Shown here in pieces: positions 17,489-29,779 of a stretch of DNA of 64,000 nucleotides. The DNA comes from Kocuria rosea (lineage in GTDB: Bacteria > Actinomycetota > Actinomycetes > Actinomycetales > Micrococcaceae): the NCBI RefSeq assembly GCF_006094695.1, contig NZ_CP035103.1:1240001-1304000 (forward strand). Direction: 5' to 3'. The first letter of the stretch is position 1, and each line of letters begins with the position of its first letter. Made by a program: the position numbers and the translations under genes. Below the pieces are notes generated by a model. The model did not search any database. It was not told the origin of the DNA and was given only the letters and a program-made list of their open reading frames with translations.

Positions 17489-18682
17489 ATGACCGAGGCC
17501 TACATCTACGACGCCGTGCGGACCCCCTTCGGCCGCTTCGGCGGCGCCCTGGCGGGCGTGCGCCCCGACGACCTGGCCGCCCTGGTGATCGGCGAGCAGG
17601 TCCGGCGCGCGTCCGCGCTGGACCCCGCCGCGATCGACGAGGTGATCCTCGGCAACGCCAACGGCGCCGGCGAGGAGAACCGCAACGTCGCCCGCATGGG
17701 CACGCTGCTGGCCGGCCTGCCCGTCGAGCTCCCCGGCACCACCGTCAACCGCCTGTGCGGGTCGTCCCTGGACGCCGCGATCATCGCGTCCCGGCAGATC
17801 AACGCGGGCGAGGCCGACCTGATGCTCGTCGGCGGCGTCGAGTCCATGAGCCGTGCCCCCTGGGTGCTCCCGAAGACGGAGAAGCCCTACCCGGCCGGCG
17901 ACCTGACCCTCGCCTCCACCACGCTGGGCTGGCGCCTCGTGAACCCGGCGATGAACCCGGAGTGGACCGTGTCCCTGGGCGAGGCCACCGAGCAGCTCGC
18001 CGAGCGCCACGGCATCACCCGCGAGCGGATGGACGAGTTCGCGTTCCGCTCCCACCAGCTCACCCAGCAGGCGTGGGACGAGGGCTTCTACGACGACCTC
18101 ACCGTCCCGGTCCCCGGCACCGAGCTGACCCGGGACGAGTCCGTCCGTGCGTCCTCGACGGTCGAGAAGCTGGGCGGGCTCAAGACCGTCTTCCGCCCCG
18201 CGGACCAGGGCGGCACCGTCACCGCCGGCAACGCCTCGCCCCTCAACGACGGCGCCTCCGCGGCGCTGCTGGGCTCCGAGAAGGCAGCCGAGCTGACCGG
18301 TCTGCAGCCCCTCGCCCGCATCGCCGGGCGGGCCGCCGCGGCCAACGAGCCGCAGTTCTTCGGCTTCGCCCCGGTCGAGGCCGCGAACCTGGCGCTGCGC
18401 CGCGCCGGGATCACGTGGGAGGACGTCGCCGCCGTCGAGCTCAACGAGGCCTTCGCGGCCCAGTCCCTCGCCTGCGTCGACGCGTGGGGGATCGACCCCG
18501 CGATCGTCAACCGGCACGGCGGCGCCATCGCCATCGGCCACCCCCTCGGGGCGTCGGGCACCCGCATCCTCGGCACGCTCGCGAAGTCCCTGCAGGCCTC
18601 CGGGGCCCGCTGGGGCGTGGCGGCCATCTGCATCGGCGTGGGCCAGGGCCTCGCCGTCGTGCTCGAGAACCAGAACGCCTGA
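17489..18682 (+). CDS. pcaF: 3-oxoadipyl-CoA thiolase
   Basis: Thiolase of 397 residues, assigned to beta-ketoadipyl-CoA cleavage because it lies between pcaC and pcaIJ. The catalytic residues are Cys90 (NRLCGSS), His351 (AIGHPLGASG) and Cys381 (ICIGVGQG). ATG 17489 follows GTGAGGAACACC. By sequence alone it could be a general acetyl-CoA acetyltransferase; the gene neighbourhood decides the substrate. A 71-bp gap from pcaC may hold an extra promoter, but none is clear. Confidence 0.9.
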   Translation: MTEAYIYDAVRTPFGRFGGALAGVRPDDLAALVIGEQVRRASALDPAAIDEVILGNANGAGEENRNVARMGTLLAGLPVELPGTTVNRLCGSSLDAAIIASRQINAGEADLMLVGGVESMSRAPWVLPKTEKPYPAGDLTLASTTLGWRLVNPAMNPEWTVSLGEATEQLAERHGITRERMDEFAFRSHQLTQQAWDEGFYDDLTVPVPGTELTRDESVRASSTVEKLGGLKTVFRPADQGGTVTAGNASPLNDGASAALLGSEKAAELTGLQPLARIAGRAAAANEPQFFGFAPVEAANLALRRAGITWEDVAAVELNEAFAAQSLACVDAWGIDPAIVNRHGGAIAIGHPLGASGTRILGTLAKSLQASGARWGVAAICIGVGQGLAVVLENQNA

Positions 18683-18732
18683 GACCCGCGCGGGACCCGG
18701 GCGGAGAAGACCACCGAAGGAAGGCACAACGC

Positions 18733-19425
18733 ATGCTGAACATCGCAGAGAGCTGCGCGCAGGCCGTGGCCCCGATCCACGACGGCGCCGTCGTCATGAT
18801 CGGCGGCTTCGGCGTGGCCGGCCAGCCCGTCGAGCTGATCGACGCGCTCATCGAGCACGGGGCCACCGACCTGACGGTCGTGAACAACAACGCCGGCAAC
18901 GGCGACGTGGGCCTGGCCCGGCTGATCCAGCTCGGCCGCGTGCGGAGGATCATCTGCTCCTTCCCGCGCCAGTCCGACTCCTGGCACTTCGACGAGAAGT
19001 ACCGCGCCGGGCAGATCGAGCTCGAGGTCGTCCCCCAGGGCAACCTCGCCGAGCGGATCCGCGCCGCCGGCGCCGGCATCGGGGGGTTCTTCACCCCCAC
19101 CGGCTACGGCACCCTGCTCGCGGAGGGCAAGGAGGTCCGTGAGATCGACGGCCGCCACTACGTGCTCGAGCACCCCATCAAGGCCGACTTCTCGCTGACC
19201 AAGGCGCACGTCGCCGACCGGGCCGGCAACCTCGTCTACCGCAAGACGGCCCGCAACTTCGGCCCGATCATGGCCGCCGCCGCCGCCACCTCCATCGTGC
19301 AGGTCGCGGAGCTCGTGGAGCGCGGCGGGCTGGACCCCGAGGCCGTCGTGACCCCCGGCATCTACGTGGACACCGTCGTGCGGATCGACGCACCCGCCCA
19401 GACCGACCCCCGAGAGGACATCTGA
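18733..19425 (+). CDS. pcaI: 3-oxoadipate CoA-transferase subunit A
   Basis: Alpha subunit (230 residues) of a class I CoA-transferase that moves CoA from succinyl-CoA to beta-ketoadipate. The glycine-rich GGFGVAG motif is at residues 24-30, and the family segments NNNAGNG and GIGGFFTPTGYGT are present. Only 1 bp separates its stop from the pcaJ start. Succinyl-CoA:acetoacetate transferase (ScoA) is the close alternative; the pca context favours PcaI. Confidence 0.88.
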   Translation: MLNIAESCAQAVAPIHDGAVVMIGGFGVAGQPVELIDALIEHGATDLTVVNNNAGNGDVGLARLIQLGRVRRIICSFPRQSDSWHFDEKYRAGQIELEVVPQGNLAERIRAAGAGIGGFFTPTGYGTLLAEGKEVREIDGRHYVLEHPIKADFSLTKAHVADRAGNLVYRKTARNFGPIMAAAAATSIVQVAELVERGGLDPEAVVTPGIYVDTVVRIDAPAQTDPREDI

Positions 19426-19426
19426 G

Positions 19427-20104
19427 ATGAGCGAGAACACCGTGGACACCGTGCCCAGGACCTCCGAGACGCCCCTCGCCCCGGAGGAGCTGGCCCGCGT
19501 GGTGGCCCGCGACATCCCCGCCGGCTCCTACGTCAACCTCGGCATCGGCCAGCCCACCCTGGTCTCCAACTACCTGAGCGCCGAGGACGACGTCACCCTG
19601 CACACCGAGAACGGGATGCTCGGCATGGGCCCCGAGGCCCACGGCGACGAGGTCGACGCCGACCTCATCAACGCCGGCAAGATCCCCGTGGTCGAGACGC
19701 CGGGCTGCTCCTACTTCCACCACGCGGACTCCTTCGCCATGATGCGCGGCGGGCACCTGGACTACTGCGTGCTCGGCGCCTTCCAGGTGGACCGGACGGG
19801 CAACCTCGCCAACTGGCACACCGGCAGCCCGGACGCGATCCCCGCCGTGGGCGGGGCCATGGACCTGGCCACGGGTGCGAAGATGACCTTCGTGATGATG
19901 TCCCTGCTGACCAAGAAGGGCCGGTCCAAGCTCGTGGAGCAGTGCACCATGCCGCTCACCGGCGTCGGCTGCGTCTCCCGGATCTACACCGACCAGGCCG
20001 TGTTCCTCCTCGAGGAGGACGGCGTGACGGTGCGCGAGACCTTCGGCACGAGCTTCGAGGAGCTCCAGCAGATCGTCGACGTCCCGCTGCGGCCCGCCCG
20101 CTGA
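19427..20104 (+). CDS. pcaJ: 3-oxoadipate CoA-transferase subunit B
   Basis: Beta subunit (225 residues). The catalytic Glu61 lies in HTENGMLGMGP, the typical active-site segment of this family. It completes the transferase with pcaI, and PcaF then yields succinyl-CoA and acetyl-CoA. The 76-bp gap to the next regulator can form an imperfect GC-rich hairpin (about 20126-20150). Confidence 0.88.
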   Translation: MSENTVDTVPRTSETPLAPEELARVVARDIPAGSYVNLGIGQPTLVSNYLSAEDDVTLHTENGMLGMGPEAHGDEVDADLINAGKIPVVETPGCSYFHHADSFAMMRGGHLDYCVLGAFQVDRTGNLANWHTGSPDAIPAVGGAMDLATGAKMTFVMMSLLTKKGRSKLVEQCTMPLTGVGCVSRIYTDQAVFLLEEDGVTVRETFGTSFEELQQIVDVPLRPAR

Positions 20105-20180
20105 GCCCAGCACCGCTCACGGGGCGCGGCGGGCCGGCACCGGCCGCCGCACCCCGGACGAGGCCCGCAGGAGGCCACCG

Positions 20181-20993
20181 ATGACCGAGCAGGACCCGAC
20201 CGTCCCGGCGGGGGAGCGGGGCACCCCCGGACAGTTCGTGCAGTCCCTGGCGCGCGGGCTCGGCGTGATCACGGCCTTCGACGCCCGGCACCCCCGGATG
20301 ACCCTCAGCGACGTGGCCCGGCGCACCGGGCTGACCCGCGCCACCGCGCGCCGGTTCCTGCTCACGCTCGAGGAGCTGGGCTACGTCCGGACCGACGGGC
20401 GGCTCTTCGAGCTCACCCCCGTGGTCCTCCAGCTCGGCTACTCCTACCTCTCCTCGCAGCCGCTGCCCGCCCTGGCCGCCCCGCACCTCGAGACCCTCTC
20501 GGCGCAGGTCGAGGAGTCCACGTCCGCCTCGGTGCTGGACGGCGCCGACATCGTCTACGTCGCCCGCGTCTCCACGCACCGGATCATGACCGTGGCGATC
20601 GCCGTGGGCACCCGGTTCCCCGCCCACGCCACGTCCATGGGCCGGGTGCTGCTGGCCGGGCTGGACCCGGAGGAGCTCGACGAGTACTTCCGCACGGCGC
20701 GGATCGAGCGCCTGACCGAGCACACCCTCACCGACCGCGCGGCCCTCGAGGCCGACCTGCGCCGGGTCCGCGCCCAGGGCTGGGCGCTCGTCGACCAGGA
20801 GCTCGAGGTCGGGCTGCGCTCGGTCGCCGCCCCCGTCACCGACGGCACCGGGCGCGTGGTCGCGGCCGTGAACGTCTCCATGCGCGTGGGGATGCCCGGC
20901 GCCAGCGCCGGTGACCCCGTGGACGACGTCGTGCCGCCCCTGCTCGAGTGCGCCCGGAGGATCTCCGCCGACCTCGCCGCGACCGGGCGCTGA
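20181..20993 (+). CDS. pcaR: IclR-family regulator, pca-pathway (PcaR/PobR type)
   Basis: 270-residue IclR protein with a winged HTH at about residues 25-80 ([41 protein letters not shown]) and an effector domain containing [40 protein letters not shown]. The long N-terminal part of the effector domain resembles the PcaR/PcaU/PobR branch, which responds to beta-ketoadipate or protocatechuate. It sits 3' of the catabolic genes on the same strand and could be cotranscribed. The symbol rests on family resemblance and context. Confidence 0.8.
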   Translation: MTEQDPTVPAGERGTPGQFVQSLARGLGVITAFDARHPRMTLSDVARRTGLTRATARRFLLTLEELGYVRTDGRLFELTPVVLQLGYSYLSSQPLPALAAPHLETLSAQVEESTSASVLDGADIVYVARVSTHRIMTVAIAVGTRFPAHATSMGRVLLAGLDPEELDEYFRTARIERLTEHTLTDRAALEADLRRVRAQGWALVDQELEVGLRSVAAPVTDGTGRVVAAVNVSMRVGMPGASAGDPVDDVVPPLLECARRISADLAATGR

Positions 20994-21306
20994 GCGGGCC
21001 GGCCCGGCCCCGCTTCCCCGCCCCGGCCGGGGTCTGATAGGCTGTCGAGGAATTGAACGGTCATCCCTCGGCGCCCGCGCCCCTGGAGGCCGAAGAAATC
21101 ATGGCAGAACGGACTCGGTCCTCCGGTACGCGTTGTGTACCGAAATGCCATCCTTTTCGTCTGCCCAGCTACCTTCGGCGCGGCGACCGTGGTGCCCGCC
21201 CGCCGGGCCCACGACAGGCGCCGCACCCGCTCCCGGCCCCGGCCGGTCGCGGGGGAGCCGAACACCCAGCGGGCCGCTGACGCGTCCCGTCCGATCAGGA
21301 GACACT
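20994..21306 (+). promoter_or_regulatory. str operon promoter region and leader
   Basis: This 313-nt gap holds the promoter at 21014-21043 and an untranslated leader of about 257 nt before rpsL. One small hairpin is evident (CGGTAC 21124-21129 with GTACCG 21137-21142). A 75-codon open frame crosses it, but it has no ribosome binding site or recognisable protein character. Confidence 0.5.
21014..21043 (+). promoter_or_regulatory. rpsL promoter candidate
   Basis: The -10 box is TAGGCT (21038-21043). A weak TTCCCC lies 18 bp upstream at 21014-21019. The same -10 hexamer occurs ahead of rplN and acpS. Confidence 0.5.
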
Positions 21307-21681
21307 GTGCCTACAATCCAGCAGCTGGTCCGCAAGGGCCGGACCCCGAAGGTCGTCAAGACCAAGGCGCCCGCACTCAAGGGCAGCCCCATGAAGCGCG
21401 GCGTGTGCACCCGCGTCTACACCACCACCCCCAAGAAGCCGAACTCCGCGCTGCGCAAGGTCGCCCGCGTGAAGCTCAACGGCGGCGTGGAGGTCACGGC
21501 CTACATCCCCGGTGAGGGCCACAACCTGCAGGAGCACTCCATCGTGCTCGTCCGCGGCGGTCGCGTGAAGGACCTCCCCGGTGTCCGCTACAAGATCGTC
21601 CGCGGCGCGCTCGACACCCAGGGTGTCAAGGGCCGCCAGCAGGCCCGTTCCCGTTACGGCGCCAAGAAGGAGAAGAAGTAA
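21307..21681 (+). CDS. rpsL: 30S ribosomal protein S12
   Basis: Decoding-centre protein, 124 residues, GTG start ([12 protein letters not shown]). The streptomycin-relevant segment [12 protein letters not shown] is wild-type, as is [12 protein letters not shown]. First gene of the str operon. Its stop overlaps the rpsG start by one base (TAATG). Confidence 0.97.
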   Translation: MPTIQQLVRKGRTPKVVKTKAPALKGSPMKRGVCTRVYTTTPKKPNSALRKVARVKLNGGVEVTAYIPGEGHNLQEHSIVLVRGGRVKDLPGVRYKIVRGALDTQGVKGRQQARSRYGAKKEKK

Positions 21682-22151
21682 TGCCTCGTAAGGGTCCCGC
21701 TCCCAAGCGCCCGCTCGTCGTCGACCCGGTCTACAGCTCCCCGGTCGTCACGCAGCTGATCAACAAGGTCCTCCAGGACGGCAAGAAGTCCACCGCCGAG
21801 CGCATCGTCTACGGTGCCCTCGAGGGTGTCCGCGCCAAGTCCGGTGCCGACCCCGTCGCCACCCTCAAGAAGGCCCTGGAGAACGTCAAGCCGGCCCTCG
21901 AGGTGAAGTCCCGCCGCGTCGGCGGCGCCACCTACCAGGTGCCCGTCGAGGTCAAGCCGGGCCGCGCCCAGGCGCTGTCCCTGCGCTGGCTCGTCGGCTA
22001 CTCGAAGATCCGCCGTGAGAACACCATGACCGAGCGTCTGCAGAACGAGATCCTGGACGCGTCCAACGGTCTCGGTGCCGCCGTGAAGCGCCGGGAGGAC
22101 ACCCACAAGATGGCGGAGTCCAACAAGGCCTTCGCCCACTACCGCTGGTAG
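21681..22151 (+). CDS. rpsG: 30S ribosomal protein S7
   Basis: Primary 16S rRNA-binding protein of the 30S head, 156 residues, starting [18 protein letters not shown] and ending NKAFAHYRW. In E. coli S7 also represses the str operon. Whether that holds here is not visible, but the rpsG-fusA gap carries a strong hairpin. Confidence 0.97.
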   Translation: MPRKGPAPKRPLVVDPVYSSPVVTQLINKVLQDGKKSTAERIVYGALEGVRAKSGADPVATLKKALENVKPALEVKSRRVGGATYQVPVEVKPGRAQALSLRWLVGYSKIRRENTMTERLQNEILDASNGLGAAVKRREDTHKMAESNKAFAHYRW

Positions 22152-22160
22152 AATCTTCCA

Positions 22161-22191
22161 GGCCTGTCGGCCCCACCCGGGCCGACAGGCC
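22161..22191 (+). terminator. rpsG-fusA intercistronic hairpin (attenuator candidate)
   Basis: Perfect 13-bp stem (22161-22173 with 22179-22191) with a 5-nt loop, 9 nt after the rpsG stop. It could partly terminate, or act as a processing or stability element within the str operon. Confidence 0.55.
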
Positions 22192-22220
22192 GCCGGCACC
22201 ATCTCCGAAAGGGAACCACC

Positions 22221-24335
<2,115 letters not shown>

Positions 24336-24363
24336 GCACCACCCCTCGGCCCCGGCCGGGAAT

Positions 24364-24393
24364 TTCATCAATCACGCACAGCCAAAGTAGACT
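24364..24393 (+). promoter_or_regulatory. Internal tuf promoter candidate
   Basis: TTCATC (24364-24369), an 18-bp spacer and TAGACT (24388-24393) in the unusually AT-rich 159-bp fusA-tuf gap. A separate tuf promoter inside the str operon is known in other bacteria. Confidence 0.5.
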
Positions 24394-24494
24394 TGCAGAG
24401 GTTTCAGTACTGCTGAGCGCCTCAAGCTCCCCCCGGAAACACGCGGTGGGGTAGTGCTGAGCAAGTTTCGACAAATGTTCTAGGAGGAACAACC

Positions 24495-25685
24495 ATGGCG
24501 AAGGCCAAGTTCGAGCGCACCAAGCCGCACGTCAACATCGGCACCATCGGCCACGTCGACCACGGCAAGACGACGCTCACGGCTGCCATCTCCAAGGTCC
24601 TGGCCGACAAGTACCCGGACCTGAACGAGCAGCGCGACTTCGGTGCCATCGACTCCGCTCCGGAGGAGAAGCAGCGCGGCATCACCATCAACATCGCGCA
24701 CATCGAGTACCAGACGGAGAAGCGCCACTACGCGCACGTCGACGCCCCGGGTCACGCGGACTACGTCAAGAACATGATCACCGGTGCGGCGCAGATGGAC
24801 GGCGCCATCCTCGTGGTCGCCGCCACGGACGGCCCCATGGCCCAGACCCGCGAGCACGTGCTGCTCGCCCGCCAGGTGGGCGTGCCCTACCTGCTGGTGG
24901 CCCTGAACAAGTCCGACATGGTCGACGACGAGGAGCTGCTGGACCTCGTCGAGATGGAGGTGCGCGAGCTCCTCTCCGACCAGGGCTTCGACGGCGACAA
25001 CGCGCCGGTCGTCCGCGTCTCGGCGCTGAAGGCCCTCGAGGGCGACCCCGAGTGGGTCGCCAAGGTCGAGGAGCTCATGGAGGCCGTCGACGAGAACGTG
25101 CCCGACCCCATCCGTGAGATGGACAAGCCGTTCCTCATGCCCATCGAGGACGTCTTCACCATCACCGGTCGCGGCACCGTGGTGACCGGCCGTGCCGAGC
25201 GCGGCACGCTGCCGATCAACTCCGAGGTCGAGATCGTCGGCATCCGTCCGGTCCAGAAGACCACGGTCACCGGCATCGAGATGTTCCACAAGCAGATGGA
25301 CGAGGCCATGGCGGGCGAGAACTGCGGCCTGCTGCTGCGCGGTCTCAAGCGTGACGACGTCGAGCGCGGCCAGGTCGTGTGCAAGCCGGGTTCCATCACC
25401 CCGCACACCGACTTCGAGGCCAACGTCTACATCCTCTCCAAGGAGGAGGGCGGGCGTCACAACCCGTTCTACTCGAACTACCGTCCGCAGTTCTACTTCC
25501 GGACCACCGACGTCACCGGCGTCATCACGCTGCCCGAGGGCACCGAGATGGTCATGCCCGGCGACAACACCGAGATGACGGTCGCGCTGATCCAGCCGAT
25601 CGCCATGGAGGAGGGCCTCGGCTTCGCCATCCGTGAGGGTGGCCGCACCGTGGGCTCCGGCCGCGTCACCAAGATCATCAAGTAG
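24495..25685 (+). CDS. tuf: Elongation factor Tu
   Basis: Aminoacyl-tRNA carrier GTPase, 396 residues. G1 GHVDHGKT is at 19-26, DAPGH at 83-87 (catalytic His87) and NKSD follows. A near-perfect AGGAGG lies 7 nt before the ATG. Codon choice is strongly biased, as expected for a very highly expressed gene. Confidence 0.98.
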   Translation: MAKAKFERTKPHVNIGTIGHVDHGKTTLTAAISKVLADKYPDLNEQRDFGAIDSAPEEKQRGITINIAHIEYQTEKRHYAHVDAPGHADYVKNMITGAAQMDGAILVVAATDGPMAQTREHVLLARQVGVPYLLVALNKSDMVDDEELLDLVEMEVRELLSDQGFDGDNAPVVRVSALKALEGDPEWVAKVEELMEAVDENVPDPIREMDKPFLMPIEDVFTITGRGTVVTGRAERGTLPINSEVEIVGIRPVQKTTVTGIEMFHKQMDEAMAGENCGLLLRGLKRDDVERGQVVCKPGSITPHTDFEANVYILSKEEGGRHNPFYSNYRPQFYFRTTDVTGVITLPEGTEMVMPGDNTEMTVALIQPIAMEEGLGFAIREGGRTVGSGRVTKIIK

Positions 25686-25708
25686 TCCCCGGACTGCCGA
25701 TCTGCGCA

Positions 25709-25743
25709 GAACCCCCCGTCGCTCCTGCAGCGGCGGGGGGTTC
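25709..25743 (+). terminator. tuf terminator
   Basis: 15-bp stem (25709-25723 with 25729-25743, one G-U pair) with a 5-nt loop and two A/T-ended arms. It lies between convergent tuf and the minus-strand VOC gene, so it may serve both. Confidence 0.82.
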
Positions 25744-25772
25744 CGCGCGTTCCGGGGCAACCACGACGGGGT

Positions 25773-26156
25773 TCAGCCGGTGAGCTGGTGCAGGCACAGG
25801 ACGTTGCCCTCGGAGTCGGTGAACCACGCCGCGCGCATCCCGTCGGCGGTGAGGACGTGGTCGACGGTGCGCAGGCCGGGCAGGTCGTAGTCCTCGAAGC
25901 GCACGCCCCGGCCCTCGAGCTCCCGGACCGCGGCCTCGACGTCGGGGACCTCGAAGCTGACCTGCGTCAGCCCGGACGCCGGCGCGTCCGGGCGCAGCAG
26001 CAGCTGCAGGCCGGTGTGCCCGTCCTCGCTGAACAGGACGCTGTCCGGCTCGGGGGCGTCGGCGGGGGAGAGCCCCAGCGTCTCCTGGTAGAACCGGCGG
26101 GCGCGGTCGAGCTCCCGGACGGGGACGATCGCGACCAGTCTCGCGGTGGACAGCAT
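25773..26156 (-). CDS. VOC (glyoxalase/bleomycin resistance)-fold protein
   Basis: 127-residue protein with a vicinal-oxygen-chelate fold. It has the N-terminal beta-alpha module IVPVRELDRARRFYQETLGLSPA and the typical ending AAWFTDSEGNVLCLHQL. The substrate is unknown. I chose ATG at 26156 because CAGGAG lies about 10 nt before it; the in-frame ATG at 26165 directly abuts that site. A TATCCT box on the minus strand (26201-26196) could be its -10. It is the only minus-strand gene in the ribosomal region and lies antisense in the tuf-rpsJ gap. Confidence 0.8.
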   Translation of the reverse strand: MLSTARLVAIVPVRELDRARRFYQETLGLSPADAPEPDSVLFSEDGHTGLQLLLRPDAPASGLTQVSFEVPDVEAAVRELEGRGVRFEDYDLPGLRTVDHVLTADGMRAAWFTDSEGNVLCLHQLTG

Positions 26157-26165
26157 GGGACCCAT

Positions 26166-26647
26166 CTCCTGGGACGTCGGGGTGCGGACGAGGCCAGGAT
26201 ACGACCGCGGGTGCCGGCGCCGGTCGCGGTCGGCTCACGGTTCCGGCACGGTTGCGCACGGCCTGCCCCCGGCCGTGCGTTTGCACCGGTCTGCCATCTC
26301 TGGCAGGATGGAGGACGTTGTTCAAGCGCCGACGCGTGCTCCCAACGGTTCGAACCGGCAGACCCCAGGACACCATCGGGTTCCGAAGCAGAACCGGGGT
26401 CAGCAGCTCCTGGAAGCTGCCACGCACGGACCACATACAGCCCGCCCCGAGAAACGGAATCGGTGTGCCCCCGTGCCAGCACGGGACGACACGCCCGAGT
26501 TCGGGGGTCGGAGCTCCAGCAGGGTGAGGAACCCGGATCCTTCCGGATTCAGTCTGCGTGGAGGGGCGCCCACCAGGTGGCGCCATGCACAAGGAGCCCT
26601 CGGCTCCGTCACAGGGAAGATCGTTCAAGAAAGAGAGTCACGACGCC
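26166..26647 (+). promoter_or_regulatory. rpsJ upstream region with long structured leader
   Basis: This 482-nt gap contains the rpsJ promoter (26281-26309) followed by a leader of about 330 nt. The clearest structure is a two-part hairpin: 26462-26467 with 26490-26495, enclosing 26470-26476 with 26479-26485. A near-perfect GC hairpin also lies at 26564-26583. The word CCGAGAAACGG (26447-26457) recurs in the rplM leader. Confidence 0.5.
26281..26309 (+). promoter_or_regulatory. S10 operon promoter
   Basis: TTGCAC (26281-26286), a 17-bp spacer and CAGGAT (26304-26309). Transcription would begin near 26316. Confidence 0.7.
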
Positions 26648-26956
26648 ATGGCGGGACAGAAAATCCGCATCCGGCTGAAGTCTTATGACCACGAGGTCAT
26701 CGACGTCTCGGCCCGGAAGATCGTTGAGACGGTGACGCGCGCAGGCGCCACGGTGGTCGGCCCCGTGCCGCTGCCCACGGAGAAGAACGTGTACTGCGTC
26801 ATCCGCTCGCCGCACAAGTACAAGGACAGCCGTGAGCACTTCGAGATGCGCACGCACAAGCGGCTGATCGACATCATCGACCCCACGCCGAAGGCCGTCG
26901 ACTCGCTCATGCGCCTCGACCTGCCGGCTGACGTGAACATCGAAATCAAGCTGTAA
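26648..26956 (+). CDS. rpsJ: 30S ribosomal protein S10
   Basis: 102 residues, starting [19 protein letters not shown], which fixes the ATG at 26648; the open frame further upstream is leader. S10 also forms the NusB-NusE antitermination complex. First gene of the S10 operon, 16 bp from rplC. Confidence 0.97.
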
Positions 26957-26972
26957 AGAGGATCGCATCCCA

Positions 26973-27629
26973 ATGACTACCACTTTCGAACGCCAGGTGA
27001 AGGGCCTGCTGGGCACGAAGCTCGGCATGACCCAGGTCTGGGACGAGAACGGGAAGTTCGTGCCGGTGACCGTCGTCAAGGCGGACTCCAACGTCGTGAC
27101 CCAGCTGCGCAACCAGGACCGTGACGGCTACTCGGCCGTCCAGATCGGGTTCGGTGCGATCGACCCCCGCAAGGTCACCCAGCCGCTGGCCGGCCACTTC
27201 GAGAAGGCCGGCGTCACGCCGCGCCGCCACGTCGTGGAGCTGCGCACGGCCGACGCCGACACCTACGAGCTGGGCCAGGAGCTCTCCGTCGAGCTCTTCG
27301 AGGCCGGCCAGAAGGTCGACGTGATCGGCAAGACCAAGGGCAAGGGCACGGCCGGTGTGATGAAGCGTCACGGCTTCTCCGGCGTCGGCGCCTCCCACGG
27401 TGCCCACAAGAACCACCGCAAGCCGGGATCCATCGGCGGCGCGTCCTACCCCGCTCGCGTGTTCAAGGGCATGCGCATGGCGGGCCGCATGGGCGCCGTC
27501 CGTCACACGACGCAGAACCTCACCGTTCACGCCGTGGACGCCGAGAACTCCCTGCTGCTCATCAAGGGCGCCCTGCCGGGCCCCAAGGGTTCGGTCGTCC
27601 TCGTCCGCACCGCAGTGAAGGGAGCCTGA
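26973..27629 (+). CDS. rplC: 50S ribosomal protein L3
   Basis: 218-residue 23S rRNA-binding protein. The conserved loop that reaches the peptidyl transferase centre is present ([16 protein letters not shown]), and the N-terminus [15 protein letters not shown] is typical. It is 7 bp from rplD. Confidence 0.97.
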   Translation: MTTTFERQVKGLLGTKLGMTQVWDENGKFVPVTVVKADSNVVTQLRNQDRDGYSAVQIGFGAIDPRKVTQPLAGHFEKAGVTPRRHVVELRTADADTYELGQELSVELFEAGQKVDVIGKTKGKGTAGVMKRHGFSGVGASHGAHKNHRKPGSIGGASYPARVFKGMRMAGRMGAVRHTTQNLTVHAVDAENSLLLIKGALPGPKGSVVLVRTAVKGA

Positions 27630-27636
27630 TCAGACC

Positions 27637-28260
27637 ATGGCAACTCAGACCGTCAACGTCGACCTGCCCGCCGAGATCTTCGACGTCCAGACCAACGTGC
27701 CCCTGCTGCACCAGGTCGTCGTCGCTCAGCTGGCCGCGGCCCGCCAGGGCACGCACAAGACCAAGAACCGCGCCGAGGTCTCCGGCGCCGGCCGCAAGCC
27801 CTTCAAGCAGAAGGGCACCGGCCGCGCGCGCCAGGGCTCGATCCGCGCTCCGCACATGACCGGCGGCGGCGTGGTGCACGGCCCGACCCCGCGCGACTAC
27901 AGCCAGCGCACCCCCAAGAAGATGAAGGCCGCCGCCCTGCGCGGAGCCCTCTCGGACCGGGCGCGCAACAACCGCATCCACGTCGTGGAGGCACTCGTCG
28001 AGGGCACCGTCCCCAACACGAAGGCCGCCCAGGCGACGCTGCGCGGGCTCTCCGACCGCAAGAACCTGCTGGTCGTCCTGCACCGCTCGGACGACGTGGC
28101 CGCGCTGTCGGTGCGCAACCTCGACGACGTGCACACCCTCTACGCGGACCAGCTCAACACGTACGACGTGCTGGTCTCCGACGACGTGGTCTTCACCAAG
28201 GACGCGTTCGAGTCCTTCGTGGCGGCCGCCAGCAAGAAGAAGCAGGAGGACGCCAAGTGA
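27637..28260 (+). CDS. rplD: 50S ribosomal protein L4
   Basis: 207 residues. The extended loop lining the exit tunnel ([35 protein letters not shown]) is intact. In E. coli L4 autoregulates the S10 operon through the leader. The long leader here is a possible counterpart, but the mechanism is not shown. It overlaps rplW in GTGA. Confidence 0.97.
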   Translation: MATQTVNVDLPAEIFDVQTNVPLLHQVVVAQLAAARQGTHKTKNRAEVSGAGRKPFKQKGTGRARQGSIRAPHMTGGGVVHGPTPRDYSQRTPKKMKAAALRGALSDRARNNRIHVVEALVEGTVPNTKAAQATLRGLSDRKNLLVVLHRSDDVAALSVRNLDDVHTLYADQLNTYDVLVSDDVVFTKDAFESFVAAASKKKQEDAK

Positions 28261-28562
28261 GCGCGACCACCATCAAGGACCCCCGGGACGTCATCATCGC
28301 GCCGGTCGTCTCCGAGAAGTCCTACGGGCTCATCGACGAGGGCCGCTACACGTTCTTCGTGGCGCCCGACTCGAACAAGACCCAGATCAAGTACGCCGTC
28401 GAGCAGATCTTCGGCGTCAAGGTCGAGTCCGTGAACACCATCAACCGTGCCGGGAAGCGGAAGCGCACGCGCTTCGGCTGGGGTCAGCGCAAGGGCACCA
28501 AGCGTGCCGTTGTGACCCTCAAGGAAGGCACCATCGACATCTTCGGCGGTCCGCTCGCCTGA
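28257..28562 (+). CDS. rplW: 50S ribosomal protein L23
   Basis: 101 residues, GTG start overlapping the rplD stop by 4 bp. The segment [25 protein letters not shown] is diagnostic. L23 forms part of the tunnel exit where SRP and trigger factor dock. Confidence 0.96.
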   Translation: MSATTIKDPRDVIIAPVVSEKSYGLIDEGRYTFFVAPDSNKTQIKYAVEQIFGVKVESVNTINRAGKRKRTRFGWGQRKGTKRAVVTLKEGTIDIFGGPLA

Positions 28563-28592
28563 GCGGAGACCACTTTAACGAGGAACTGACAC

Positions 28593-29432
<840 letters not shown>

Positions 29433-29444
29433 GGAGCCTGACAC

Positions 29445-29726
29445 ATGCCACGCAGCCTGAAGAAGGGCCCTTTCGTCGATCAGCACCTTTTCCTGAAGGT
29501 CGCCAAGGAGAACGACAAGGGCACCAAGAACGTCATCAAGACGTGGTCCCGCCGCTCGATGATCGTCCCCGACATGCTCGGGCACACGATCGCCGTGCAC
29601 GACGGACGCAAGCACATCCCCGTGTTCATCACCGAGTCGATGGTCGGGCACAAGCTCGGCGAGTTCGCCCCCACGCGGACCTTCCGCGGCCATGTGAAGG
29701 ACGACAAGAAGGGCAAGCGCCGCTGA
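29445..29726 (+). CDS. rpsS: 30S ribosomal protein S19
   Basis: 93 residues, [19 protein letters not shown], with the signature [16 protein letters not shown]. It binds the 30S head beside S13. 12 bp after rplB. Confidence 0.97.
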   Translation: MPRSLKKGPFVDQHLFLKVAKENDKGTKNVIKTWSRRSMIVPDMLGHTIAVHDGRKHIPVFITESMVGHKLGEFAPTRTFRGHVKDDKKGKRR

Positions 29727-29779
29727 TCCTCCGGGATCCCGCAGCGTGAGCACTTCGAGAAGACGAGAGAAGGAAAGCA

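Noticed and set aside
20994-21306. 75-codon open frame in the rpsL leader (21053-21280)
   Set aside because: No ribosome binding site, proline/arginine-rich shadow translation, and it lies in the expected untranslated leader.
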